Positions 41,202-49,631 of a stretch of DNA of 64,000 nt are shown piece by piece. Each line of letters opens with the position of its first letter. Position 1 is the stretch's first letter. The stretch is taken from positions 1,302,001 to 1,366,000 of the forward strand of contig OZ245780.1 in NCBI GenBank assembly GCA_965227905.1. The letters are read 5' to 3'. The position numbers were made by a program, and so were the translations under genes. Source of the DNA: CBDDHT01 sp965227905 (lineage in GTDB: Bacteria; Pseudomonadota; Alphaproteobacteria; Rhizobiales; Methyloligellaceae). A model generated the notes under the pieces. It had not been told where the DNA came from. It was given only the letters and a program-made list of their open reading frames with translations, and ran no database searches.

Positions 41202-42743
41202 TTAGCGTGATGCGATATTGGCTGCGGCGCGGTGAAGCGCCGGTTGTGTTGGGAGGTCGAGAGCCGCGGCGATTGCCTGGCCCCAGGCACGATGCTCGCT
41301 CTCGGGAACCGTTTCCGGCGAGATCCGCTGGACTGCTGTCCAGATGCGTTCGCCATGGTGCAGCCAGCGCCAGACGGCGGTAGCGACGTTTGTGGTGATG
41401 GTGCCTCGCTCCGATACGAAGCTGACGTCGATGCGATAGGATGTCCCATCGGGTGCTGTCGCACGGTAGACAGCGGTCGGAACCGGCTCGAAGCTTGCGC
41501 CGAGATAGTCGACGTCGAAGCCGAGACCCCGGAGGCATTCGTCGGGCGCGTGCAAATGGCGCAGGGGCGAGGATGTGCGGATGACCATCAATGTATGGTT
41601 GCCGTAGCGTGCCTTTGCCGCCGTTCCACCGAACTGCGTGAAGTAATCCTTTTCCTGGGACGAGAGTTCGATCGGATCCGCAGCACGGCCTTCGATCCAC
41701 AGCGGCAGCGTGATGGGTTTTTCCTTCCGCGCAACGTCTACGGGCGTTCGCGGTAAGGAGATGATGAGGATAGCTGTGAGCAGAAGAGCCAGTCCGCCTG
41801 GCAATGTCATCATTACGGAGCTCTTGCGTGTTTCAAGCCACCAACCCTCTTTGCCAACCCGGTGCGGGACCGCTCCCAGCGGAACATCAAATGTCCGACA
41901 GCGACTCTGCTGTGGCCGGTAGATGGTCCGACCCCATGCAATAAGAGGAATGGTGCCCAGGCCAAGCGTGGTCAGGCCGATCAGATCGTGCCACGGTTCG
42001 GCCATCACATCGGCGCCCCAGAACCAGTCCGGATGTGCGATGCCGATTGCAAGGACCGTGATGCGAACCATGTTCGATGCAAGTGCTGCTGCCAAGACGA
42101 TCGCGGCGCCTGTGAGTGTCTGATGAAGGTTGGGTCGACAGATCGCTGCGACGACAGTGAACCCGAGCGCCAGAAGGAGAATTGCGCGCGCGCCGGAACA
42201 GGGAAGGTCTACAAGGACATCCTGTCCGTTCAAGACAATGCGCACGCCTTCGCAAATCGTATCTTCGAAGACGGTTCCCAACACCGCACAGGCGCCATCG
42301 GCAGCAAGGCGCTGCAAGCCATAGCCGGCAGTTCGCTGGACTATGCGCTCGAGCGGAAGCGAGAACGCAAAACCGATCGCTAGCCAGAAGGGCGATACGG
42401 CTCGAACGCGGGAAGCCGTGCCGAACAGGAGCGCAAGCGCATAGACATCGATGACCAGCGTAAGAGCGCTGATCGTGTTGATAGCAAGGATCTGTCCTGC
42501 CATCCGGACTGCACCTGAAATTGCAAGAAGCGTGATTGCCGTATCTGTTTGAGGTCTGAAGCCCGCCCGGGTTCTGCTCGTTATGCTCCAAACGAACAGG
42601 CCGACTATGATGGCGAAGACCCATACGCCGTCGGATCCGTATGATGGGTCGCGCCATGTCTCGGCGAGCCAAATCAGTGGATCGATTGCAAGAAGGAGAG
42701 CCGCGCCTGCGAAGGCCAATCGTGCCGCTATTGTTTTCGTCAT
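41202..42743 (-). CDS. exosortase with EpsI-like C-terminal domain (XrtT-like)
   Basis: A 513-residue membrane protein. The first about 290 residues hold some eight helices and the exosortase catalytic residues: Cys182 in VDLPCSGARAILLLALGF, Arg227 in ASNMVRITVLAIG and His252 in AEPWHDLIGL. After one more helix (MTLPGGLALLLTAILIISL) comes a periplasmic C-terminal domain with RHLHAPDECLRGLGF, which matches the HxPxxCxxGxGW pattern of EpsI proteins. In other systems EpsI is a separate protein. It probably cleaves the target at the P-E-P tail and transfers it to an unknown acceptor. The ATG at 42743 has GGGGC upstream. Confidence 0.85.
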   Translation of the reverse strand: MTKTIAARLAFAGAALLLAIDPLIWLAETWRDPSYGSDGVWVFAIIVGLFVWSITSRTRAGFRPQTDTAITLLAISGAVRMAGQILAINTISALTLVIDVYALALLFGTASRVRAVSPFWLAIGFAFSLPLERIVQRTAGYGLQRLAADGACAVLGTVFEDTICEGVRIVLNGQDVLVDLPCSGARAILLLALGFTVVAAICRPNLHQTLTGAAIVLAAALASNMVRITVLAIGIAHPDWFWGADVMAEPWHDLIGLTTLGLGTIPLIAWGRTIYRPQQSRCRTFDVPLGAVPHRVGKEGWWLETRKSSVMMTLPGGLALLLTAILIISLPRTPVDVARKEKPITLPLWIEGRAADPIELSSQEKDYFTQFGGTAAKARYGNHTLMVIRTSSPLRHLHAPDECLRGLGFDVDYLGASFEPVPTAVYRATAPDGTSYRIDVSFVSERGTITTNVATAVWRWLHHGERIWTAVQRISPETVPESEHRAWGQAIAAALDLPTQPALHRAAANIASR

Positions 42744-43176
42744 TGTATGCCCCGTCGTGATCATCAACGAGGTTTGTAGAAGCGGGAGATGCAGAGACGA
42801 CGTTGGCCTCAAGGATTTTCCGCTGACGGAATATTGCGATTTTGTGCAGATGGATTGTCATCAAGGCAGGCCGTCAAATTTGCGACGGGACCTTGGCGAC
42901 GCGCCAGAATCCTTCCTCAAAAACTCCAGAATGCGGCCCGAGACGTGCCACCATTGTCAGTCATCGTATGGAAAGTGAGCAACGGGGCTGCGATAGCGCA
43001 CCCGGGCTCACGGTCGCCAGCCCACATTCGCGTTAAGTGCCCGTTTGCGGGCCTGCGGCCGCGTGCGAGCAGCAAACATCTGCTCCCACGTCTTTGAGCA
43101 ACCGATAACCGGTTGATCACATCAGCATCCGTCGGATCGGACCAGCGGATGCGCAAAACCAGCTATGAGGAAAGTC
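42744..43176. other. 433-nt intergenic region upstream of the exosortase operon
   Basis: It separates the divergent exosortase operon and the small secreted-protein gene and should hold both promoters. Several short open frames cross it, but none has a ribosome site or recognisable product. No repeat or RNA structure was found. Confidence 0.6.
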
Positions 43177-43371
43177 ATGAAAACAGCACTGATGACTCTG
43201 TCCACTCTTGGCCTTGTGTTCGCAATTTCGGGCCCCGCTGCAGCCGTCGGGTCGAAAGGCCTCTCCGTTGTGACCAGCAGCCCTGCAGCCGTCGTCCAAC
43301 AGGCGACGAAATGCAAGCCAGGTGAGAAGTGGGACGAAGCCACGCAAAAGTGCATGGAAGACAAAGGCTGA
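43177..43371 (+). CDS. small secreted protein with a C-x2-G-x2-W-x6-C motif
   Basis: A 64-residue exported peptide. A signal peptide (MKTALMTLSTLGLVFAISGPAAA) leaves a mature peptide of about 40 residues with one motif, CKPGEKWDEATQKC, near the C-terminus. This motif has the same cysteine, glycine and aromatic spacing as two motifs in the TPR protein at 7311-7961. The cysteines probably form a disulfide in the periplasm. The ATG at 43177 has GAGGA five nt upstream, which favours it over ATG 43165. Function unknown. Confidence 0.7.
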   Translation: MKTALMTLSTLGLVFAISGPAAAVGSKGLSVVTSSPAAVVQQATKCKPGEKWDEATQKCMEDKG

Positions 43372-43475
43372 TTATCGCCTGTTCCTTCTGACTAACTTCT
43401 AAGGTTTGAGCGTCCGCGTCACTCGCCCGGGTTGGGTGGCGCGGCCGTGTCGTTTCTTCAATTGTCGTACTAGTG

Positions 43476-44642
43476 TCAGGATCCGACAGACTGCCGGAAA
43501 AGATCAATGAGGGACGCGCGCGTCTCGAAGCCGATTCCGGGCAGTTCCGGCGGAAAGAGCATTCCATCTTTGATGACATCGCCATCGCCGAATCCGCCAA
43601 AGGGTTGGAAACTGCTTGGATTGCATTCGCATCCCCCGAGGCCGAGACCTGCAGCGACATGAAGGCCGAAAAAATGCCCGCCATGCGGTTGAAAGTCCTC
43701 TCTGGACCAGCCGTGAGCCTCATAGTCTTCAACTATTCGGACATATTCCGGCAGACCGTAGCAATGTGCCGGATCGAAGGTCAGGACATCGTGACCGGGC
43801 CTGAGACCGCCATAGAGCCGAAGATTTCGAGCATCGGCTTTCGAGAATAAGGCTTCGCCGGCCGAAATGGGCGGTCGATAATTCTCGGCAATGTGTTTGT
43901 GAGTCTCATAATCCAGCGGATCGCAGATGTCTTCGAACCAGGCGAGATCGAAAGATTCTATTGCTCGGGCTGTGGCAACGGCTTGGGTGCGCTCATACGA
44001 ATTCATCGCATCGACGGCCAATCGTCTGCCGCATCCCACGATCTTAAGCACGGCTTCGATGCGTTTGACGTCATCGTCGATTGCTGCAGATCCGATCTTG
44101 ATTTTCACGCGATCGAGGCCGAGATCCTTGAAAAGTGCAACCTCGTCTTTCAATCGACTGATATCGTCGTTTGGATAGTAGTAGCCGCCACCGGCATAGA
44201 CGGGGACAGGACGAGTGTCGGTTGGTCGCCCGAAACTCGTGGCGATCACACGATGTAGAGGCTCACTTCTGGCTTTTGCGGCAAGATCCCAAAGCGCCAT
44301 GTCCAGAGCACCGACGGCAACGCACCGTTCTCCATGGCCACCAGGTTTTTCACCCCGCATCATGATCGACCAGGCTTTGTTCGGATCGATCGCGTTTCCG
44401 TCGGCGTCGGACAATTCATTCGGTGCGGCTGCAAGAAGGCGTGGCGCAAATCGATCGCGTATAAGACCACCTTGTGCGAAACGGCCGACCGATGCGAAGC
44501 CATAGCCTGTAAGCGGGCCATCCTCGCGACGAACGTCGCTGACCACAGCGATGAGGCTTGTGGTCAGCGAGGCTGGAGCGATCACAGGATCGGCATAGCG
44601 CGATATCGGTACCGTCTTTTCTCGAATGTCGACGATGCGCAT
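43476..44642 (-). CDS. tarD: D-tartrate dehydratase-like enolase superfamily enzyme
   Basis: A 388-residue enzyme of the mandelate racemase/enolase superfamily. GGHGERCVAVGALDMALWD, VYAGGGYYYPNDDISRL, DRVKIKIG with the catalytic Lys, and the metal ligands Asp (AVDAMNSY), Glu (WFEDICDPLD) and Glu (ISAGEALFS) are in place. PHGGHFFGLHVAAGLGLGG holds the general acid His. Strong similarity to D-tartrate dehydratase of Bradyrhizobium (both have IREKT/PIS N-termini and LPGIGFE near the end) predicts conversion of D-tartrate to oxaloacetate. Its ATG directly follows the ribH stop codon, so it is also under the FMN riboswitch. Confidence 0.85.
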   Translation of the reverse strand: MRIVDIREKTVPISRYADPVIAPASLTTSLIAVVSDVRREDGPLTGYGFASVGRFAQGGLIRDRFAPRLLAAAPNELSDADGNAIDPNKAWSIMMRGEKPGGHGERCVAVGALDMALWDLAAKARSEPLHRVIATSFGRPTDTRPVPVYAGGGYYYPNDDISRLKDEVALFKDLGLDRVKIKIGSAAIDDDVKRIEAVLKIVGCGRRLAVDAMNSYERTQAVATARAIESFDLAWFEDICDPLDYETHKHIAENYRPPISAGEALFSKADARNLRLYGGLRPGHDVLTFDPAHCYGLPEYVRIVEDYEAHGWSREDFQPHGGHFFGLHVAAGLGLGGCECNPSSFQPFGGFGDGDVIKDGMLFPPELPGIGFETRASLIDLFRQSVGS

Positions 44643-45155
44643 CTAGGCGGCCATCGCTTTTGCGGCTCCCACACTTTCTATTGTTTGAACGCATGCCTGA
44701 GCTGCTTCAGCACCCTTGATGACAAAATGCTCGGTGAAATACCGTGTATGTTCGTCATGCCCATGGAACTGCTGCGGAGTCAAAACCGCGGAGATGATGG
44801 GTATTTCAACGTCTAGCTGAACGCGCATCAAGCCGCTGATGACGGCCTCTGCCACGAACTCGTGGCGGTAAATGCCGCCGTCGACAACAAGACCGGCTGC
44901 GACGATGGCTGAATGACCGCCGGCTTGTGCGATCAGTTTTGCCTGGAGCGGGATCTCGAAGGCGCCGGGAACGTCGAATATGTCGACGACGTAGGAGTCA
45001 CCGGAGAGCTTTTCGAGTTCTGCAAGAAAGCCCAAGCGGCTCTGGTCGACGATGTCTTTGTGCCATCCGGCTTGAATGAAGGCGATGTGCTTCGGCTCTT
45101 CTCCATGCGGCCGGGCGCTCTCGTTTGTGTGTGATGTCGGTAAGGTCTGATTCAT
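44643..45155 (-). CDS. ribH: 6,7-dimethyl-8-ribityllumazine synthase, type II
   Basis: RibH joins 5-amino-6-ribitylaminouracil and dihydroxybutanone phosphate to give the riboflavin precursor. The 170-residue chain has IAFIQAGWHKDIVDQSRLGF, VFDVPGAFEIPLQAKLIAQ-like FDVPGAFEIPLQAKL, VAAGLVVDGGIYRHEFVAEAVISGLM and HDEHTRYFTEHFVIKGAEAAQAC. It fits the RibH2 (decameric) group seen in Brucella and rhizobia, which lies apart from the main rib operon. The ATG at 45155 has GAGGAA seven nt upstream. An FMN riboswitch ends 86 nt upstream. Confidence 0.93.
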   Translation of the reverse strand: MNQTLPTSHTNESARPHGEEPKHIAFIQAGWHKDIVDQSRLGFLAELEKLSGDSYVVDIFDVPGAFEIPLQAKLIAQAGGHSAIVAAGLVVDGGIYRHEFVAEAVISGLMRVQLDVEIPIISAVLTPQQFHGHDEHTRYFTEHFVIKGAEAAQACVQTIESVGAAKAMAA

Positions 45156-45241
45156 GGTGTTCCTCGAACGTTGCAACCAGAATCAGGACGCACGGGGAAC
45201 GGCACTGTGACCACCAGGAGTGGATCGGATTGTGCCACGCC

Positions 45242-45400
45242 CGTTCTCTTTCATCCGGACTATCACCGTCGGCCTTGGGATCTCACCAAGTCTGCTGACC
45301 CCGCCGGAAAACCGGTCGGGCGCTCGCGGGCTCATGCATGAATGATCATTTGATCTATGCCATCACCGCCGGTGGGGACTTTCACCCCGCCCTGAGAACG
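45242..45400 (-). promoter_or_regulatory. FMN riboswitch (RFN element)
   Basis: On the minus strand the leader shows the conserved RFN blocks in order: GGGGTGAAAGTCCCCACCGG, CGGTGATGG, GCCCGCGAGCGCC, GACTTGGTGAGATCC and CGACGGTGATAGTCCGGATG. The closing P1 helix pairs 45394-45400 with 45242-45248 (CGTTCTC with GAGAACG). It binds FMN and lowers expression of ribH and, through the abutting frame, the tartrate dehydratase-like gene. Confidence 0.97.
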
Positions 45401-45474
45401 TGGGCCACGCATTAGCCTAGCCCACGGCAACTATCTGCGGGATTCCCGAGAGACGTCAAGTGCGAGCGGGGCAT

Positions 45475-45509
45475 AAAAAACGGCCGGAGGCTGATATGCG
45501 CTCCGGCCG
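45475..45509 (-). terminator. intrinsic terminator of the small secreted-protein gene
   Basis: A perfect 9-bp stem (45481-45489 with 45501-45509) followed by TTTTTT on the minus strand. It lies 24 nt after the stop codon of the 45533 gene and insulates the riboswitch leader. Confidence 0.92.
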
Positions 45510-45532
45510 ATCACTTGTTCAGGTTCGTCTAT

Positions 45533-45904
45533 CTAGTATCGCGGACGTGGCGGCGGGCGAAACCCCGGCGGGCGCTTGGGTCCAGGCCGGTATGCCGGCG
45601 GACGCTTGGCGGCTGGCGGCCTGTAGCAGGCGCCCCAATAGTAGCCTGAGTATTTCCAATGGCACTTGCCGTAGCTATTGCAGATCCATTTCCGGTGTTT
45701 GGCCCAGCGCCAGCGCTGACAGCCTTTGTGCCAGCTTCGTTTGAGCTTCCAGGCAACATCGATCAATGGTGATTGCGCCTTGGAATCAAATGCCGGAATC
45801 TTGGCAATATGAGCTGCCGGTGCGGCAGTGGCGGAATGATTTGTCGACAGACTCAAAAAACCTGCGACCGCGAAAGCCATCGCGGCCATCAAGAATTTCC
45901 CCAT
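45533..45904 (-). CDS. small secreted Trp/Cys-rich protein with Pro/Arg-rich tail
   Basis: A 123-residue exported protein of unrecognised family. A signal peptide (MGKFLMAAMAFAVAGFLSLSTNHSATA) precedes a Trp/Cys-rich segment (SWHKGCQRWRWAKHRKWICNSYGKCHWKYSGYYWGACY). A Pro/Arg-rich tail with RPPAYRPGPKRPPGFRPPPRP repeats closes the chain. The composition recalls basic envelope or outer-surface proteins; a structural or peptidoglycan-binding role is only a guess. AAGGAGG sits before the ATG. It has its own terminator. Confidence 0.7.
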   Translation of the reverse strand: MGKFLMAAMAFAVAGFLSLSTNHSATAAPAAHIAKIPAFDSKAQSPLIDVAWKLKRSWHKGCQRWRWAKHRKWICNSYGKCHWKYSGYYWGACYRPPAAKRPPAYRPGPKRPPGFRPPPRPRY

Positions 45905-46092
45905 ACTTTGTCCTCCTTGGAGAGCAGAGATGACCGTCCTTGGAAGATCGCCATGATGGCGGTCGGAACGGTTCTGCTCATGTCTTGGTTCCCCGGTCTG
46001 ATATAGGTGGGGGCAGCTATGAAGATATCAAGTTTTTGCGATTGATTTTATTGATGTTTCCGATGGCGGCTGTGCAAATCTCGGATGGCCAA

Positions 46093-49000
46093 TCAGCCCC
46101 CATCTCCTGACCACCAGCCGCGCTGTTGACGTCGATAGTTCCGATAGGTTCTGCGTGGCGTTACATAGCGCCGGTAGCTTCGCAGATCCTCATACTCCCG
46201 GTAATAGTATCGACCGCCATAGTAGAAACCACCGCTGAAACGACGGTCGTCCGACGATCGGGCGCGCGGTTTCCTGACCTTGGGCTGCGGTGGCGTAAGG
46301 AGGCTGGCAAACTCTCTCGAAGCCGTTGTCTGTAACGTTTTGGCTTTTGCTGCGAACGTGGCGACCTTGCCCGGTTTTGCTTTGAAGTTCTTATCCTTTG
46401 CGCGAGCCAGGGTCATGAAGTACCGCCAAATGCTGGCCGGCAGACTGCCGCCGGTTACGTTACGCATCGACGAGTTGTCGTCATTGCCGACCCAGACGCC
46501 TACGACAAGATTGCCTGCAAAGCCCACAAACCAGGCATCCCGAAAATCCTGACTCGTTCCTGTTTTGCCATAGGCCGGAATCGGCAGGCGGGCGCCACGC
46601 GCCGTTCCATGGCTCACGACCGTTCCAAGCATCGAACGCAGGTGATCGCCGACCATCAGTTTCCATTCGCCTGCCCCTTCCGGCGGCTTGGCGAGCTTTG
46701 CATCCTGGCTGCCAAGAGCTGTTACGCCCCACGGACGGACGGGATAGGCGTTGGCAGAGATCGCTGCATAGGCCGATGTCAGTTCAACCAGATTCACTTC
46801 CGATGTGCCGAGCGCAATGGATGGCGTCGACTGCAGCGTTGTTTGAATCCCGAGATCACGAGCGGCGCCGATCACGTCATCGCGCCCCGAGGCCTCGGAA
46901 AGCCGCACCGCGACCGTGTTGATGGATGAGGCGAACGCCTGTTGCAGTGAAACATTGCCTCGGAAGTTGTGGCCGAAATTCTGGGGTGACCATTCACCGA
47001 TCGTCAGGGGCTGATCGGCAACACGCATGTTCGGTTGGGCCCCTTTCCTCAACGCCGCCATATAGACGAAGGTTTTGAACGCGGAGCCCGGCTGACGTTG
47101 TGCCTGGAAAGCACGGTTGAACTGGCTCTTGCCATAGTCCCGGCCGCCGACCATCGCCACAACTCGTCCGTCCGGACGCATCGCGACAAGCGCCATCTGG
47201 CTGGCCTTAACCCCTTTTCCCCAACGTATCAGCACATCCTTGAGGGTCTTGTCGGCCAATCGCTGCAGTGTGGGATCGAAACTCGTTTGGACTTTGAGCG
47301 GCGTCGACTTGCCGTCTTTCGGCAATTTGATCGTTTGTTCGATCCAGTCGGCATAGTAGGCGCCAAAGTCGTTGGGTTTCTCGGCCCGAAGCTCCATGGG
47401 CTTCAGGCTGGCACGCCGGTCGGCTGTGAGACTGCCCGTTTCCACCATCGAGCCCAGGACAAGCTGTTGGCGCGCGATGGCAAGGTCCGGTTGACGCGTT
47501 AGTTTGGAAGGCGAGCGAAGCAGCGCAACCAGATAGGCAGATTCGGAGACAGTGAGGTCTTTGACCTGTTTTCCAAAGTAGTGGCGCGCCGCCGCCCGAA
47601 GTCCATGGCAGCCTGAGCCGAAATAGGCCGTGCTGAGATAGCGCTCGAGAATCTGGTTTTTCGTAAGCAGCAGCTCCAACCGGAGGACGATGAGCAGTTC
47701 CTGGAGCTTCCGGTCGAACGTACGATCGCGCGACAAGTAGGCGATCTTGGCCAGTTGCTGCGTGATCGTGCTGCCGCCCTCAACGACCCGACGGGCATCG
47801 AAATTGCGTTTGGCGGCGCGAATGATGCCCTTGGGATCGATTCCATAGTGGGAAAAGAACCGGCGGTCTTCCATGGCCACCAACGCATCGATCAGGTGTC
47901 TGGGTAATTCGTTGACTGTAACCGGTGCTTCTACGCAACCGCCCCGGTGAGCGAATGGTTTCCCCGCGGCGGTATGAATGACCAGTTGCCGTTCGGTTCG
48001 CTGCTCGAGCGTGCGCTCAAGTGGGTAGAGCAGCGCCGGTGAGGGCAGGGTTTTCACGGTAACAGCCAGGAGGCCGGCGCCCGCAAAGACCGCAAAATTC
48101 ATTGATGGTGAAAGGAGCGGAATGGTCGGCCGCCACCTGCGGCGTCTTTTCGCCGGTTTGGGCTCAGCCGGTCTGGTCATGACCAGCCAGAGATATGTGA
48201 GGGCAGGACCGAAGCGCCCGGCGACCGGCCGGGTCTGGCGGCGCGGTTCCGCAGCCGTCGGAATCTCTGATTTCGGCTCCGGCAGCGGCTCATGCACTGC
48301 TTCGATACGTGCTGTCAGGCGTTCTGAACGCGGCGCTGACGCCTCGCTGAATGACGGACTGGTTTTGTCGCGCGTCATTGATCGGCCGGCGGTACCCCAA
48401 AGAGCCGTCAGGCCGAGGGATGGAAGCGTAATTGCGGGCCAGCGCCAAGAAGGCAGTCGAAAGTGAGGGCGGGGGACGGAAGGCAAAGATGGCATTGAGA
48501 TCGATGCCATCCCATCCCTTGTCGCGTTGGCAGTCTCTTTGAGCCGCGCCGTTGGAAGCGAAGGTACGGCAATCTTTGGCGGACGCAGTTTTCGCGCGCC
48601 GCGTAGCAACTGAGAAATCTGCGTGCCTACAATTTGTGCAACAGCGCTGGATGTCCCCAGCACTCCTAGAATGCCGCGCCACGAGATTCTTATCAGGAAA
48701 ACAAGCCCGCTTCCGGCAAGCACAAAGGCCGCAACAGTCAGCGCTGCCAGATTCCGGCTCTGCCGGGCGCTGGCTCTTCCAACACCATTGACGACGCGAC
48801 CCGTTCGATTGCGCAGTTTCTCGGTATCGACACGGTTCGCAAATTGTTTCAGCGCCGATGGATCAGTCGAACCGATCGGCTTTTCCAGGGGGCGGTAACT
48901 ATCGATACGGATTGTTTTCCGGACCGTGTCTTCGCCATGCGGTTTTGCCGAGGGTGCCCAGGTTTTCGATCTGAAATTTTGCGAAACCCTTTGGCCATCG

Positions 49001-49317
49001 CGTGGGCTCAACCCACTGTCGATGATGATTTTTTTGACTTTCTGCCCTGACAGACGGCGGGCTGCGATCCTGGCGAAACTATCTTTGCCGGTTACCGGCT
49101 GGAACCGCGCCAGTTTCGCCGCTTTGGTCTGTGCCAGATCTTGAGGACGGAATTGTACGACGAAAGCATGCTGCACGCGTGCAACCGGTCCCCGGACCAG
49201 CCGCTTCACGCCTCCCGCAATACCCGTCGCCCGGCGGCGGGATCGAAGTTTACTCAGCGGGCTCAACTCTCGCCTCCCCAGCCAGCAAGCCTGAAGACGG
49301 CTCGCGGACCCACTCAA
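46093..49317 (-). CDS. class A penicillin-binding protein with long N-terminal extension
   Basis: A 1074-residue bifunctional peptidoglycan synthase. A GT51 glycosyltransferase domain (MEDRRFFSHYGIDPKG with Glu483, GGSTITQQLAK, RKLQELLIVLRLE) is followed by a transpeptidase with Ser745-x-x-Lys748 (PGSAFK), Ser-Ser-Asn near 798-800 and KTGT (918-921). The membrane helix is near 405-424. About 400 residues precede it, with a second hydrophobic stretch (189-212), far more than the family norm. The C-terminus is Tyr/Arg-rich. The first codon is a TTG right after an in-frame stop; the true start may be later, as no ribosome site is clear. Confidence 0.85.
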   Translation of the reverse strand: MSGSASRLQACWLGRRELSPLSKLRSRRRATGIAGGVKRLVRGPVARVQHAFVVQFRPQDLAQTKAAKLARFQPVTGKDSFARIAARRLSGQKVKKIIIDSGLSPRDGQRVSQNFRSKTWAPSAKPHGEDTVRKTIRIDSYRPLEKPIGSTDPSALKQFANRVDTEKLRNRTGRVVNGVGRASARQSRNLAALTVAAFVLAGSGLVFLIRISWRGILGVLGTSSAVAQIVGTQISQLLRGARKLRPPKIAVPSLPTARLKETANATRDGMASISMPSLPSVPRPHFRLPSWRWPAITLPSLGLTALWGTAGRSMTRDKTSPSFSEASAPRSERLTARIEAVHEPLPEPKSEIPTAAEPRRQTRPVAGRFGPALTYLWLVMTRPAEPKPAKRRRRWRPTIPLLSPSMNFAVFAGAGLLAVTVKTLPSPALLYPLERTLEQRTERQLVIHTAAGKPFAHRGGCVEAPVTVNELPRHLIDALVAMEDRRFFSHYGIDPKGIIRAAKRNFDARRVVEGGSTITQQLAKIAYLSRDRTFDRKLQELLIVLRLELLLTKNQILERYLSTAYFGSGCHGLRAAARHYFGKQVKDLTVSESAYLVALLRSPSKLTRQPDLAIARQQLVLGSMVETGSLTADRRASLKPMELRAEKPNDFGAYYADWIEQTIKLPKDGKSTPLKVQTSFDPTLQRLADKTLKDVLIRWGKGVKASQMALVAMRPDGRVVAMVGGRDYGKSQFNRAFQAQRQPGSAFKTFVYMAALRKGAQPNMRVADQPLTIGEWSPQNFGHNFRGNVSLQQAFASSINTVAVRLSEASGRDDVIGAARDLGIQTTLQSTPSIALGTSEVNLVELTSAYAAISANAYPVRPWGVTALGSQDAKLAKPPEGAGEWKLMVGDHLRSMLGTVVSHGTARGARLPIPAYGKTGTSQDFRDAWFVGFAGNLVVGVWVGNDDNSSMRNVTGGSLPASIWRYFMTLARAKDKNFKAKPGKVATFAAKAKTLQTTASREFASLLTPPQPKVRKPRARSSDDRRFSGGFYYGGRYYYREYEDLRSYRRYVTPRRTYRNYRRQQRGWWSGDGG

Positions 49318-49631
49318 CTAATACGCATTAACATGCCTCTAGCAACACAGCCAACGTGTGCGAGTCAATTAAGATCCGACATTCCCGTTAACCCGCGAAC
49401 GGGTGCGAAACGATGGCGGCGTAACCATTTCTGCTCGAATGTGACTAACCTCAACAGGGTTATTCCGGTTCATGCGCGAGAGTTCCAATCGGGCTTATCT
49501 GGTCCACGCGCTAAAAACCCGATCAGAGAATAGCAGTTTCCGAATATGCTGGATTCCGCATCTCTCATGGATGTTGCTAGGATTGGTTGACGATTGAACT
49601 GTCGTGCCGTGGAAGAATGGAGAGGTTGTGG
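49318..49631. other. 314-nt intergenic region
   Basis: It separates the divergent penicillin-binding protein and dehalogenase-like genes and should hold both promoters. I see no ORF with a ribosome site, no repeat and no RNA structure. Confidence 0.6.

Noticed and set aside
42744..43176. Small coding frames on both strands between the exosortase and the small secreted protein genes
   Set aside because: None has a ribosome site, membrane segment or recognisable motif; they look like chance open frames in GC-rich DNA.
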